In this document: positions 22,800 to 34,903 of the stretch, piece by piece
How the letters are laid out: every line of letters begins with the position of its first letter
How positions within the stretch are numbered: the stretch's first letter is position 1
Assembly (NCBI GenBank): GCA_947652605.1
Contig: OX393581.1
Coordinates: 48,073,924 to 48,137,923, forward strand
Reading direction: 5' to 3'
Source of the DNA: Elmis aenea
Lineage: Eukaryota; Arthropoda; Insecta; Coleoptera; Elmidae
Length of the DNA stretch: 64,000 bases
The notes under the pieces: model-generated
The model's input: only the letters and a program-made list of their open reading frames with translations
Database searches by the model: none
Told to the model about the DNA's origin: nothing
Program-made: the position numbers and the translations under genes

Positions 22800-24064
22800 C
22801 AGTGGCGGACTGGGCCGGCGGGACATCGGGAGGAATCCCAGTGGGCCGGTCGCTCTGAGGCCGCGACCCACAGTACTTGTTAAGATTTTTATGAAAAAAT
22901 TATTTGCAATATTATTATTTCGGTTAGTAATAAATAAAGATTAAGTTACAACATCGCATAATTTTTGTACCCCTGGCCCTCCCAAGCTTTATAAGCTGAC
23001 TACGTCTCTATTTGTGTCTCTGCTATGTCCGACGTTTTCGTTAAATTTCACCGTCCGGGCTGTGTTTTTGAGACCAAGTGATATTGATATTATACCTTAC
23101 TAGAATTTTAGTTTTAATATTTTAGTAATTAATAAACAATTATTAAACTGCAGACTGATTCTTTACATTCATTGTGAGATTGTGAGTTTATTCTGGTTAT
23201 AATTTTTAATCAAGGAAAAATGGAAAATTTAGTGCACGTGATGTTGAAAAATCTAACATTGATCAAGATTTGCATTCATCAAATTCGACAAACGAAGACA
23301 ATATAATCTGTCCCGTTGAAACAGACAAAATTGAAAAGTCGATTATCAACGCAAAGTCTTCATGTTTAAGTCTAACTTATCAAGTAACAAAAATTTTGAA
23401 TGCTTATCAGCTAATTATTTCACAACACCAACAAGTCAAAATTTTGAGGATTTTTTTAACAAACATCCTTATAACCGAACTATTGCCAACTTATTTGCCA
23501 TTTAAGCCAAATGTTATATTTTACAGAGATGATAATATAAATAGACAATGGTTATCATATTATTTGGAAAAAGAATCTCTATTTTGTTCCTTGTGCTTGG
23601 CATACATAAGAACGAATGTTCGTTTGTAAATGATGGAACGAAAGACTGGAAGCATAATCTGCAAATAAAGAACATGAAAATAATACGATTCATGAAAATT
23701 GTGTTTATAGCCATATGCTTAAACTTAAAAAAAGGATATTTATGGGTCAATGAATGGGTCAAATGAAGGAAGCTCACGTCAAAAAAAAATGCTCTTGAAA
23801 GCAAGCAAGTATTGGAAAGAATTATAGATGTTGTAAAAACTAATTGGAAAAATGGGTTTAGCTTTTTGGGCTCACAGATCGGAATCTGCTAATTCATTCT
23901 CATTAGAGAACAATGGGACTGAACATGGAAATTTTTTAGAAATAATTTTATTATTATCTAAACATGACAACATTTTAAAATTACATCTTTTTGGGTTATT
24001 AATTTTTTGGGGGCCGGTCTAGCAGGTTTTTCCCGGGCCGGTTGAATTTCCCAGTCCGCTACTG
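22800..24064 (+). mobile_element. hAT element with perfect 8-bp target duplication
   Basis: The ends CAGTGGCGGACTGGG and CCCAGTCCGCTACTG are inverted repeats with one mismatch, and CTGATTGT stands on both sides (22792-22799, 24065-24072). Size 1265 bp. It carries the N-terminal third of a transposase. A second copy of the same family is at 43735-44734. Confidence 0.95.
23220..24010 (+). pseudogene. hAT transposase N-terminal part (TTF-type zinc finger, DUF4371 start)
   Basis: Frames joined across indels read LPFKPNVIFYRDDNINRQWL, then SLFCSLCLAY, VNDGTKDWKH and ENCVYSHMLKLKK-like sequence, and finally GNFLEIILLL before the element's right end. WL...FC..C...W is the TTF zinc-finger signature that opens ZMYM1-like hAT transposases; the GNFLEII segment begins the DUF4371 region. 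The catalytic core and dimerisation domain are missing. Compared with the copy at 43791, about 130 bp just after the start codon (23221) are deleted. Confidence 0.8.
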
Positions 24065-24072
24065 CTGATTGT

Positions 24073-25049
24073 AAAAACAACCTAAGTCCATTTTACCTAA
24101 CTTTTGGGAATATTGAAGAAACTGTTTAATTTATATTAAGGTTTCACAAACACATCAGACGAAATTTGTTTTTGAAGATCAACTGAGGTGTTATTAAAAC
24201 ACTAAGTAGAGATATGAATCTATCATTTTCGCATTTTTTACTATCGCCAGTCTTGAATATCTGTAATATAACAGATACCTCCCAGTCCTTTGGAATATCT
24301 TTTTCCTACCAATTCAATAACGCATAAAACGGAAATATTTTTTTAGCAATTTTTAATAACTTCTGAAATAGAAGATTCGAATTAAGCACCAAATTTTGTC
24401 CTTATTCAATCGACTTCGTTCTTAAGATAAGCGAAATCCCCATATTTAGTCTATAGTTGGAGATAATCTGTATAATGCAATATTATTTTTATGTTCATCA
24501 ATTTTTATTCAAGATTCCACGAACTTTCCAAACTCCCTTTTCAATTTTGTATTACACTTATGGGGATTGTCCTAAGGTCCCATATAACTTTTATAATGTC
24601 AGTATTTACAATCGCTTTTCAGAAAACGTTTCCCTGTACATTTTATTGTAGACACAGGGCCGAATTCATAACCGCCCCTTGAGGATATCTTACGGTATGG
24701 AGTTCCGCTTATGTTGAAGTTCTCATAAGTAATCAAATAATGACATTTAAAGGTTTAGTTGTGTATCATTATATCATAGCTTTCGGCACTGATATAATTC
24801 AGTATCCAGTCTGACTACAAGACAAAAACCAACGTTTTTTAAGCTCAAATGTTTCTAATAATGATTTATGTGTCATGCTTACGTATATTTTTAAATTTTG
24901 ATATCTATAAATTTTTTAATATTGCTGATATACTTTTTGAGTGTTAAAATTAACAAAAAAAGTAAAAATAGGAACTTTAATTTCACATTTGGGCACATTT
25001 TTAATTTTCATGTTTACTTCTATTAGTTTTTTGATGTTGAAGCCTTATT
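24073..25049. other. Intergenic, no gene recognised
   Basis: AT-rich, with short overlapping open frames lacking motifs (24457-24682). Confidence 0.5.
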
Positions 25050-25700
25050 TACTTTTCTGTTTTCCGTCTTCCTTGTCCCATTTCCACTCTTCTGTTCCTA
25101 TATATAGCTTTCTGTACCCCATTTTGGTTATTTTTCCGTTTTCATTTTTCCGTTAGCTCTATTCCTAATTTGCTTTTGAATATCTAGATCTTTCTTTAAA
25201 GTCATCCTACATGAATAGCTTTTCTCCTATCTTCGTTCTTAATTTCCTTTTATTTTGCATAGCTTTATTTGTTTCTTTTTGATTTGTTAAATTGGATTAA
25301 GCATGTTTTATCCCCTATTTTCAAAGCGTTTGTAACTTTCACTTTTATCTGAATTTCCTGTTGTATAAAGTTCTCCATAGCATTTTTCTGATCTTTTTGT
25401 ACGTTTGTGTCCATCCTTAAACCCTGTAGTAATACCTTGTTTTTTTTTATCATTTTTTAGCTGTTCGATCCTATCATCCATATCTGTTACCAAGTTTTTG
25501 ATTTCTTGGTTCTCCTCGTGCAATTTTTGGTTTTCCTTTCGCAATTCTATAAATTCCTTCCTATTTTCCTTTTGCTCTTCCCTCATATCGTTAACCTCCG
25601 CTGACATATTCATTTTTTCTCCCATTTCTCGCATCATATTGATAATTGATTCTGTTTTATTCCATTTTTATTAGATTTATAACCGGTGCTTCTTTTGAAT
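25050..25700 (-). pseudogene. RTE-clade ORF1 relic
   Basis: On the minus strand a Glu/Lys-rich coiled coil (MMREMGEKMNMSAEVNDM to IKNLVTDMDDRIEQLKND, 25640-25440) is followed, after a frame change, by KNKVLLQGLRMDTN, IQQEIQIKVKVTNALKIG and DKTCLIQFNKSKRNK. It then degrades into KRKLRTKIGEKLF-like sequence near 25230. This parallels the ORF1 at 13326-13880 (NNVIMHGLKIDPND, RTCVIELNNKKDKSEI, KRKLKNRKGESS) in the same order. Such ORF1 proteins coat LINE RNA. It is frameshifted and unaccompanied by RT. Confidence 0.7.
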
Positions 25701-26409
25701 GCATCATTTTCCTCTCCGTCCTCCTCCCGATCGCTCTTTTTTTTTCTATAATTTTCGTCTTCACTGTAGATTTTTCTGCGTTATGTTATAATATAATGTT
25801 TTTTTTAAATTGTTTTCTGAAGAAAGGGCACACTTTTAATTTCTTATGAAAAAGTTACTTGCAAATTGAACGGGCTGGGTGTATTAATTATGATTCAGGG
25901 CGTAAACAACGAGTAATTGTACGTCAACATTAAAGATGCAAGATACATGTATTAAATTCGAATCACTGCATCTCTTAACAGTCCCATTTACATAACAAAT
26001 CTCGAACAACAATGCACATCAACGATAGACGTCTAAGATAATATATAGAAAACAATAGACCGGAAACGCAATGGATCCAAATTAGTATTGATTATGACAA
26101 ATAGTAACATCAACTAACGCTAAGTGATTATATTCAGCAGACAACATGTGACACAACGCTTCTGACATATCATTACCGTAATTAGCTGTAGAATAGCTAT
26201 GTCTCGCAAATACACACATGTTCGTTCGTACGTACGTACGTGTTTGCGGTTTGTTGACTGTTAATTATAACACGATTATAACTAAATGGAATCCACATAC
26301 TGCGGTTGGTTGTATTTACTGTGGCAGGACTTAACATAATTACTACAAGGATTTTCGCAGATGACACTTTTTTCACACGGAGTAAGAAAGACGCTTTTTT
26401 CTTGTATAG
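25701..26409. other. Intergenic, contains (GTAC)n microsatellite
   Basis: No gene seen. At 26221-26242 the tetramer CGTA/GTAC repeats about four times (CGTTCGTACGTACGTACG), a short self-complementary microsatellite. Confidence 0.55.
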
Positions 26410-26600
26410 TGTATAGGGTGGGCACATTTCGATGTTTTCATAGGGAATCTCGGTAACTATAAGAGTTGAAGAAAAACGGACCTCCCTTTCTCGATCTCTT
26501 TTTTCGAGAAAAAGTTAATGGTGAAAACTAAACTTGGTTATCGTCTTTTGTTTCCGAGTTATCACCGATAACTCGATTTTTCGACTTATCGTTTTATGAC
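26410..26600. repeat. Fragment of GGGTGGCC..TTTCGATG repeat family
   Basis: TATAGGGTGGGCACATTTCG, followed by AATCTCGGTAACTAT, resembles the start of the repeat at 43487-43735 (ACAGGGTGGCCTATTTTCG, then GTATCTCGGTTATTAT). The segment then shows a small palindrome, TTATCACCGATAACTCGA. The right end is uncertain. Confidence 0.5.
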
Positions 26601-26646
26601 CATAATGTTAGCAGAGCATAAAGCGCGAGTGAGAGTGCATACAATA

Positions 26647-27444
26647 CAGGGTGACCCAATTATACACCGCCAAAAAGTAGGTGCATATTCCTGAGTGAAA
26701 ATGATGACCATTTGTCAAATATTTTGTTATCCGAAAATGCTTCCTTTCAAAGTTAGAGACCTCCAAAGTTGCAAGAAAAAAAAAACAAAAAATCGAATAC
26801 GTCCTAGCCGTTGAAGCTAGAGCTATCAAACTTGGCCGAAATGTTTAGGTGTTTCCCATTAACTTTGTGGGATAATTAGAAAAAAAACACGTAATTGGAA
26901 GTATGATTTATAGTCAGGTCATCCGCTTAACACCTTCAGAATTTTTTTTCAAGCATGACATTAGCCAACTAAGTTTAGTAAAAAAAATATTTGAGGTGTA
27001 TAAACAGAGTTTGTCGATGCATCTTTAGCGCGAATTTTCTCGAAAACAGCCACGTTTACAGCGAAAAACAAAGAGGGACGATTTTTTTCCTCTTAAGTCG
27101 TACTTTCTTATGGACGAATGACATTTTCAATTTTATTCTAGAGTAAAAAATTCTGAAGATGGTAAGCGGATGACCTGACTATAAATCATACTTCCAATTA
27201 CGTGTTTTTTTTCTAATTATCCCACAAAGTCAATGGGAAATACCTAAACATTTCGGCCAAGTTTGATAGCTCTAGCTTAAACGGCTACGACGTAATCGAT
27301 TTTTGTTTTTTTTTTCTTGCAACTTTGGAGGTCTCTAACTTTGATAGGAAGCATCTTCGGATAACAAAATATTTGACAAATGGTCATCATTTTCACTCAG
27401 TAATATGCACCTACTTTTTGGCGGTGTATAATTGGGATACCCTG
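26647..27444. repeat. Foldback family D, about 800 bp with arms of about 320 bp
   Basis: The left arm (about 26647-26960) and right arm (about 27140-27444) are near-perfect inverted repeats. CAGGGTGACCCAATTATACA at the left matches the complement at the right end, and so do CTCCAAAGTTGCAAG, CGTAATTGGAAGTATGATTT and GTCAGGTCATCCGCTTA. TA dinucleotides flank both ends. The loop is about 180 bp. A transcript would form a long hairpin. Confidence 0.92.
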
Positions 27445-27488
27445 TATAGTCAGAACAATCTAGAAGACATCAATGGAATACTCTAGTT

Positions 27489-27693
27489 CAGTGTTTCTCA
27501 AAGTTTTTACTCTAAGGACCCCTCCCAAAATAAAAAGTTTACAGAAAACCCCAATGATTTGTTTTGTAGACAAAATTTTGTTTGTAACTTAACCTGGCAA
27601 ATAAATTTAATTGATTTTCGAACATAATAAAAGGCTCCGGGGCCCCTTCAAAAGACCCCCAAGGGTCCGAGGACCACACTTTGAGAAACACTG
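27489..27693. mobile_element. hAT MITE, 205 bp, perfect target duplication
   Basis: Terminal inverted repeats CAGTGTTTCTCAAAGT / ACTTTGAGAAACACTG (one mismatch) are flanked by CTCTAGTT on both sides (27481-27488, 27694-27701). No coding capacity. Confidence 0.95.
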
Positions 27694-27701
27694 CTCTAGT
27701 T

Positions 27702-28250
27702 GTTAAGTATTTAGTTTCAAGAATTATTAGGGAAAAAATGACGGTTGGCCTATTAGACCAGTATTAATAACTCAAACACCGTAGGTGTTTAAAAAGAAGG
27801 CGGGGGGGAATTAAAACTACAGCATAAAAGCCATTGTTTCATTTTTAGAAGCAAATTACTTGTACTTATAGAAAATAACTTAAATAAACAATCTTGTCAA
27901 GACAAAAACCTGAAGGTGTACCGCTCGTGTTGCAATTAAAGCGATAACTTACACATTGTATATATAAAAGAAGTTATAAGCTTCTAAAAGGTGGTAGAAT
28001 TTTTACCACGTAACCGCAAAATTATATGCCATAAATTATTCTTGCATACCCACTCCTTGGCGAGCCTCACGATTCATTCAATTATTTATATGACTTCTTC
28101 AAAATTATATTCGTGAACCGTTATTAGGCAGATTTACTGGCGGGTGTTTTAACTTACAAATATGCATCTCTTAAGAAAAAGGAACTTTTTACTACCTAAA
28201 TTACTTAATTTCATAATACAACGTAAATGACTTAAGTAAATCGTTTTACA
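27702..28250. other. Intergenic, no gene recognised
   Basis: Unique AT-rich sequence. At its right edge TACCGGGTGCCCC (28252) resembles a CAGGGTG-type terminus. Confidence 0.45.
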
Positions 28251-28289
28251 TACCGGGTGCCCCAAAATATTTACGCATGGATCAACAAT

Positions 28290-29860
28290 TTTAAATCAAA
28301 CAGTGTGTGTAAATGTAGTCAAAAACTATGAAGTAAATTGCAGAAATTTTTTTTTTATTGCCAAAACTAAATGCAACAGTATGCGAATGGAACTTTTTCA
28401 AAATTTGGAAGAGTTCTAAAAAATCGTTTTAGGGCGTTTTTGAACAAACTAAAAATGGAAATGCATTGCTTATGATCTCTTTAATATTAGTAAAAAAATA
28501 TAAAGAACGTTGCAAAATTTTAATTTTTGCAAAAGTAAAATGCAAAAGTATAAGAATGGAACTTTTTCAACATTTTTAAAAGCTCTCAAAAATTATTTTA
28601 GGCCGTTTTTGGACTATTTTAAATTGGAAATACATTAATTAGGATGTGTTTAATCTTTTTAAGTAATATAAAGACAATTGCGAAGTTTTCGAATTTATGC
28701 CTGAAAAAAATGCAAAGAACCTATAGATTTAAAAAAAAATCAAAATTTTGAACAGCCCTAAACAATTGTTTTAGGCCGTTTTTGAAAACACTTAAGGTGA
28801 AAATACGTTACTTAGGATCCTTTAACATTTTTAGAAAACACAGAGACCACTGCAACATTTTTAAATTTTTCCTAAAGAAAAATGCAAAGCTTGGAACATT
28901 TTCCAAAATTTTAAAGAGCTCTAAAAAATATATTAGGCCGTTTTTGAACAAGCTTAAGGTAAAAATATTTTGGTTAGGATGTTTTAAATTTCTAGAAAAT
29001 ATAAAATCCATTGCAATTTTTCCATGTTTTGTCAAAGTAAAATGTAAAAAGGTATACGATTGGAACTTTTTCCAAAATTTTGAATGCTTCTAAAAAAAAT
29101 GTTTTAGGCCGTTTTTAAACAAACTTAAGGTGGGAATGCATTGTTTAGGGTGTCTTTAAAATGTCTAGAAAAAATAAAGATCATTCAACATTTTTAGAAA
29201 AATTAAAAACAATTGCAAAATTTCCAAAGTAAAATTTTAGCCTTAACACATGGAACTTTTCCAAAATTTTGAAGAGTTCTAAGTTGTTTAAGGCCGTTTT
29301 TAAACAAATTTAAGGTAGGAATTCATTGGTTAGGGTGTCTTTAAAATGTCTAGATAAAATAAAGATCATTGCAATTTTTCCATGTTTTGTCAAAGAAAAA
29401 TGTAAAAAGGCATACGATTGGAACTTTTACCAAAATTTTGAATGCTTCTAAAAAAATGTTTTAGGCCGTTTTTAAACAAATTTAAGGTGGGAATGCATTG
29501 TTTAGGGCGTCTTCAACATTTTTAGAAAAATTAAAAATCATTGCAAAATTTTCAAATTTTTGCCAAAGTAAAATTCATAGCCATAACACTTGGAACTTTT
29601 TCCAAAATTTTCAAGAGTTCTAAAAAGTTGTTTTAGGCCGTTTTTCAACAAACTTAAGTTAGGAATTCATTGGTTAGGTTGCAAATTTTTGTAATTTTTG
29701 CGAAAGAAAAATGCAAACTGAACACTTGAAACTTTTTGCAAAATTTGGGAGAGCTGAAACAATTGTTTTAGGCCGTATCTTAACAAACTCAAAGTGGAAA
29801 TGCATTAAAGATACACACTGACGTTTTTCAGAAGAATTAAAGTACTCCAAAAAAAATTTA
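28290..29860. repeat. Satellite array, about 170-bp unit, nine copies, dimeric higher-order structure
   Basis: The landmark AGG(C/G)CGT(T)TTT occurs at 28431, 28600, 28773, 28935, 29106, 29291, 29463, 29635 and 29770, giving spacings of 169, 173, 162, 171, 185, 172, 172 and 135. Other unit landmarks are TTGGAACTTTTTCCAAAATT, TTAAGGTGGGAATGCATTG and CATTTTTAGAAAAATTAAA. Units alternate in the second half: the block after 28935 and the block after 29291 share CCATGTTTTGTCAAAG and GAATGCTTCTAAAAAA, while those after 29106 and 29463 share AACATTTTTAGAAAAATTAA. Open frames within it are repeat translations. Confidence 0.93.
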
Positions 29861-30380
29861 AACAGCAATATTGAACGAGTAACTCAAAAAATAAGAGAAA
29901 TTCTAAGAAAAATTAGTAGGTAACACGATTAATCGTTCTAATGACTCAGTAGTTTGACTCATTCTGATTGTTCCCTTTAAATTGACTGCAGGCCATTAAA
30001 ATTATGACACTGACAAACGCCTAAAGTACAATAGAGAACAATTATCGAATCATTTCTGGTCCCACTTTTTTTAAATTACACTTTTTCTAATAATTCCCTA
30101 CACAAAAAACAGAAAACGACGTGTCTACCCGTTTTTTTGTTTAACAACTTTTCTTCAAAGCACTTGCAAAAAAAACCTAAACCCATGTCAAACCTATTTT
30201 GTTTCAGTACTAACTTAAGCAGAAAATATTAGATATTTTATTGTTATAAATTGGTAGCAGCTGTCGGAAATGTCTCCCTTTATTGAATTAAATATAACGT
30301 ACGACACCAATAATTACAACAAAATATAAAGAAAAAACTCAACATGGAAAGCGCAAAAATAACTTGAATAATAGCCCTGG
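29861..30380. other. Intergenic, no gene recognised
   Basis: No coding, repeat or RNA signal beyond AT-richness. Confidence 0.45.
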
Positions 30381-30586
30381 CAGTGGCGTAGTTAGAGTTT
30401 GTGCCGCCCGGGGCGGTTTCTGAGTTTGCCGCCCCTTTCAACAAGGGTTGCCAACTCTTGATTTTTCCAAAAGCAAACAGAGATCGACACAAAAAAGTGG
30501 AAGGATAGAGAAAATGCGGCGCAGGCGATTTTTTTTTTTTTTTAAATGTTCAAACGTGTTTTAATGCAAAGTTAGAAAACGTAGAG

Positions 30587-30830
30587 CAGCGTTTCTCAAA
30601 CTATGGGTCGCTGCGTTAACTTTTGATTGGGTCTCGAAACGAAACTGTTTTAATAAAATTAGAAAAAAAAACAAATTCACATTTCTGTTTTAAAATGCTA
30701 TAAAATGACATTTCTAAAGGTATTTTTTCAAAAATTTTCTTGCAGGGATGGAAACCCACTTCCCCATGGGTCGTACTCTCATTTCTAGAAAATTATTTGG
30801 ATCGCGTGTTTAAAAGTTTGAGAAACGCTG
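30587..30830. mobile_element. hAT MITE nested in a larger hAT
   Basis: CAGCGTTTCTCAAACTATGG at the left and, as complement, CAGCGTTTCTCAAACTTTTA at the right are flanked by ACGTAGAG and AAGTAGAG (7 of 8 match). Size 244 bp. Confidence 0.9.
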
Positions 30831-31039
30831 AAGTAGAGTACTTTACCATCATCCAAAATTACAGTTTTATGGCGGAACCTATATTCTGATTTTTATTTTT
30901 TTTTAATTCAGATCCCCCTACCCCACGAAGGGTATTATTAATAAGGGTAAAACCTTTCACTAATAGTTTCCATTTAGGTAAAGGAACACATACATATTAT
31001 ATTTAGCAAAATTACAAAAAAGTAATAATGTAAATATAC

Positions 31040-31810
31040 AGTCGTTTAAAAAGTCTACAACAAATGGGAAAAAAATTATTATTATTTTCTCAGAAAATTT
31101 TATTCTTGATAAAAGTTAGTGCATAGTGTAAAACTAATATTAAACTGAAAAAAAAGCTCAATAAAAAGTCATAGGACACTAGATTTAAGCGATTTTTGAA
31201 ATATTCGCATGAGTAAGGTGTGCTTATTTTAAGAGATACAAAAAAAATTATGGGAAAAAGTTATTTAGAATCTAAAAATAAAGATAGATTTAAATTTTGA
31301 CGGCTAATTCCAATTTTTATTTTTAAGAAATTTTACATTCAAAAAGTGCAACAAATGGAAAAGTTTTTTATTATTGAGTTTTCAGAATTTTTTATTGGTG
31401 AAAAAAGTTGGTGCATAATCTAAAACTAATTTTAAGATTAAAAAAAAATAAAATAAAAGGCAAAGGACACTAGATTTTAGCGATTTTTGAAATATTCGCA
31501 CGAGTAAAGTGCTTAAAATTTCTTAATAAATAAAAATTGGAATTTGATCGTCAAAATTTAAATGTAGCCTTATTTTTAGGTTTTAAATAACTCTCATAAA
31601 ACTTTTTTGTACCTATCTATTAAAACAAGGGCACTTTACTCTTGCGAATATTTGAAAAATCGCTAAAATCTAATGTCCTATGACCTTTTATTAAATTTTT
31701 TTTCATCTTAAATTTTAGACCATGCACAAACTTTTATCAAGAATAAAAAATTTTAAGAAATCAATAATTAAAAACGTTTCCATTTGTTTGAGACTTTTTG
31801 AAGATGTAAT
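31040..31810. repeat. Foldback family B modular array
   Basis: Two modules on the plus strand (from about 31050 and 31335) meet an inverted module (about 31540-31800). The join near 31515-31560 runs straight from one arm to the other (TTGCGAATATTT complements AAATATTCGCA). The ends carry AAAAAGTCTACAACAAATGG and its complement. Confidence 0.8.
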
Positions 31811-32521
31811 TAAATGTGACATGTATAATCTAATATGTTTCACGTAAAATGTCCCAAAAAAAAAAGGTAAATTTGTAACAAAAAATGCAGAAATGTACCA
31901 AATTTATTTATAAAATGACACAAAAATATCTAAAATGTAAAACCAAAATACTGATTGTCACACGCGCATGTCAACACAAAAAATGCTGAAATGTGACATT
32001 AGTAGTGTACCAAATATGCGTGCGATGGCGTTAAGGCGCTATACTCTGGGAGAAAAAAGAAAAGGGGGAAGGCTTACAAAGGCCAAAAAAATACTTCTAA
32101 TTCAATAGTATAAAACACCCCTGGATGCACCAGTGCCTTTGGTTAGTATTTGTAAGGATCATTTTTAATTTTTTTGTCGAAGATATTTTATTTTATTTTG
32201 TCGTTGTTTAAAACCATAAACATTTTGTTGTTAACTAGGAATTATAAAACTTTTTTTTGTGTCATATTAGCCATTAATAAATGAGTATTTTCTTTTGGAA
32301 TATGGGTTTTAATCGAAAAATCTTAAAAATTCAATTGCAGTATTTTGGTATGTACATATAGAGTGCAGTTTCTCAATTAGGTAAGCTGTTTTTATTTGTG
32401 TCCAAAATTTATTTGTAGTACGTACAGTATTTTGAGGTTGTAGACTAAAAGATCCGCCTCGAAAAAAGTGCCGCACGGGGCGGGCCGCTCCCCCCCCCCT
32501 TGCTACGCCACTGAGTCGTGG

Positions 32522-33519
32522 TATAATATAAATAACCTTAGACGACAGAAGTGCGAATCAAACTACTTTAATTAACCAAAAAAATTAAGCAACGTAATAT
32601 AAAAACTGATTGTTGAAGTTAAATACCGAGTTATTAAATATTTTTCCAAAGGAAAATAATTGTGCCTTCCTACGCTGTAAACTTGTATGACAAAGCTTGA
32701 ACGCAAATTTTTTGTGTGTACTTTTTTCGTTTTCTAAACACGCTTCCAACTACAAATTATTACGAGCCAGATATGAGACATGATTGCGTTTCTTATTGAG
32801 ATGGTAACGACCTACGTAGTATTTTAAACATCTACCGCTACATAATAATGGACACGGAACTACTGAGATAAACTCTCAGTTCCATATATGTTTTACGAAT
32901 AATTTCCAGTTCGAGCAATCTAAAACTGAGGGAGCAAGTTATTTTTTTGTCGTTAGTCTTTAAAAGCGTACAAGAATATCTCGAAGAGCTTAAGGTTTAA
33001 CGGACGTCTCTTCAAGTCACGCTGTATGTTAATCTCTTTTCGATATAATTCATTAAAATAACGTAACTATTTAAATTAGACACAAATCATTTTAAAGTAC
33101 TGCCGCTCAGATTTGATTAAAAGATTCTGCTTAACAAGCCATTAATAACATTGATTACAAACAGAACCGAAAGTTTACATTATTATTAATTATGTTATAC
33201 TAATTTAGGCACGATGATTAATATAGAAAATATTTAAACAAACAGTAACACTTTTGTAGAAGTATTTGTTGTATGTAAGACGCCCCTTAGTAATTATTTT
33301 TTTTAGTCCTTTTAAAGATTGTTTTCTGCATTCCACAACTAAGCTAATGGCAAATTTGTCACGCTAATTAAATAATATAGCATTTGATTTAATTCTCTAG
33401 CTTATAATTAGTAAGATTTCCCTAAGATAGATTCTAATTATCCCGAATATCTCGGGGCTCTCATCCCTTCATCGGTTTTTTAGTTTTATTAAAAACGTTT
33501 TTAGATATCCTTAATATGC
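32522..33519. other. Intergenic, no gene recognised
   Basis: AT-rich unique sequence. No frame or splice-flanked exon recognised. Confidence 0.45.
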
Positions 33520-33705
33520 ATAGACTTGGAAAAAGCATTCGATAAAATAAAAAAAAAGACGTATGGAGGGGCCTAAGAAGGAAATGGAAAGCCATAAAAA
33601 GAGCTAGCACAAGGCAGAAAAACATGACAAAAAGTCGGCACAACACAACTCAACAGTCCTACACCTAACAGTAGAAGGACTCGACTAAATAAATAAACTT
33701 AATGT
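33520..33705 (+). pseudogene. RTE LINE relic with large internal deletion
   Basis: CIDLEKAFDKIKK (the RT palm A motif, 33519-33560) runs within about 40 bp into ELAQGRKT and the 3' end CAACTCAACAGTCCTACACC. That 3' end also occurs, at about 58810, in the better preserved RTE tail. Most of the RT is therefore deleted. The 3' end has a short AAATAAATAAA tail. Confidence 0.7.
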
Positions 33706-33714
33706 GTTTTGATA

Positions 33715-34225
33715 CTATTAACCAGCACAACTGAGACAGGGCACATCTGTAAGCCTTGGACAGTATGCAAACATTTTCCAAGCCAGTGTATGCTATGCAC
33801 ATGTGCAAAAACATTAGCCCACTCCACGGCTATTTAGTCAAATGTCTCTAAAGAAACGACGGAAGAAATGCTCAGGATGAGCAGAGTAGACATCAGAGTA
33901 CCCACACGACTCATCACAGGACGGCTAAATAAATACTTTTACATGATAGGGCCCTCAGAAACCGATACATGCAGAGGATGTGGTGAAGAAGAAGAAACTC
34001 CTCTTCACGTACTATACCTGTGTGAAGGATTCAGAACTATCGGCGTAGACTTCTAGGGATGGAAAAAAAACAACCAAAAAGTGTTAAGAAAATTACCCTT
34101 AAAGAAAATCCTGGAGTTTTTTAAAAATACAGGACTCCTCTAAAGGGCTATCACCAGAGGGTACAATAGACCAATACGTCGCAGTACAGGAACCCGAAAG
34201 GAGACCAACTCCGCTGTAATAATAA
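33715..34225 (+). pseudogene. LINE relic: RNase H remnant and C-terminal CCHC-like tail
   Basis: SVSLGQYANIFQASV (33752-33796) resembles the conserved SLGQYATVFQAE motif of the RNase H domain of I/LOA/R1-type LINEs. After a deletion comes VPTRLITGRLNKYF, CRGCGEEEETPLHVLYLC (33971-34024; a C-x2-C...H-x4-C metal-binding pattern) and, after a stop, LPLKKILEFFKNTGLL, the typical end of such polyproteins. It is only the 3' portion of one element and has stops. Confidence 0.7.
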
Positions 34226-34903
34226 ATATAATAATTAACCGGCGCAAGAATTTAAATCATTTATAATTATATTTCAAACCAATCATTCAAACATATTTTA
34301 TTGTTACTTTTAATTTAAGTTTGCAATACGACTAATCCACTTTGGAAATCCAACCGTTTCATGAAATATCCGTAATTTATTAAAAGACACTTTAAAAGAG
34401 ATCTGAAAATGGGGAATAAAAAACGACCATGACTTTAGAAGAATATATAACTTTATTATACCGTAGCAGCTACCTAAATGTATATGAAACCCAACAATCG
34501 CAAGTCACCCGAAACCGATCCGTGTGAATTGCAAATTAGCCCAAGAATCCCGCTGCGTTATCAAGATATTATTCTCGATTTAAATTAAATTATAATCGCT
34601 CAACAATAGTACGTCTGTACTTTTATTATTCGGAACTTAACCTCGGCGCACCTACTTAGAAATAATAATCTCGCATGGTGACGAGATTCGGTAGTTGAAT
34701 AAACCCCCCATTATGAATCATAGCAGTTTGACCTTGTCGTGGGCATTATCGAGCAAAATCCCAGATGTTCGTGCGCGAAACAAACAAACAAACAAACGTC
34801 ACTTAACGAAACGAGATTTGTCATAATTTATGAGGTGTCACGTCAATTTTTAGGCTTCTCACGAACCGAATGATGTGACTTCTTCAAAAGAATTCGAAAA
34901 ATT
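34226..34903. other. Upstream region of the DUF745-type gene
   Basis: No convincing TATA box or initiator could be assigned. An (AAAC)n run of about four units is at 34780-34796. The start codon at 34904 has A at -3. Confidence 0.4.

Larger units (their letters stand above)
30381..32513. mobile_element. hAT element, 2.1 kb, non-coding, with nested repeats
   Basis: The ends CAGTGGCGTAGTTAG and CTTGCTACGCCACTG are inverted repeats followed by GC-rich CCGCCCGGGGCGG-like blocks. Flanking octamers AGCCCTGG and AGTCGTGG agree at 6 of 8 positions, as expected for an old insertion. It contains a younger hAT MITE (30587-30830) and a family B array (31040-31810). No transposase frame survives. Confidence 0.85.

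Noticed and set aside
26197..26427. 76-codon minus-strand frame over the GTAC microsatellite
   Set aside because: No motif; microsatellite translation.
28782..29093. 103-codon frame
   Set aside because: It lies inside the ~170-bp satellite and repeats with it; no independent coding evidence.
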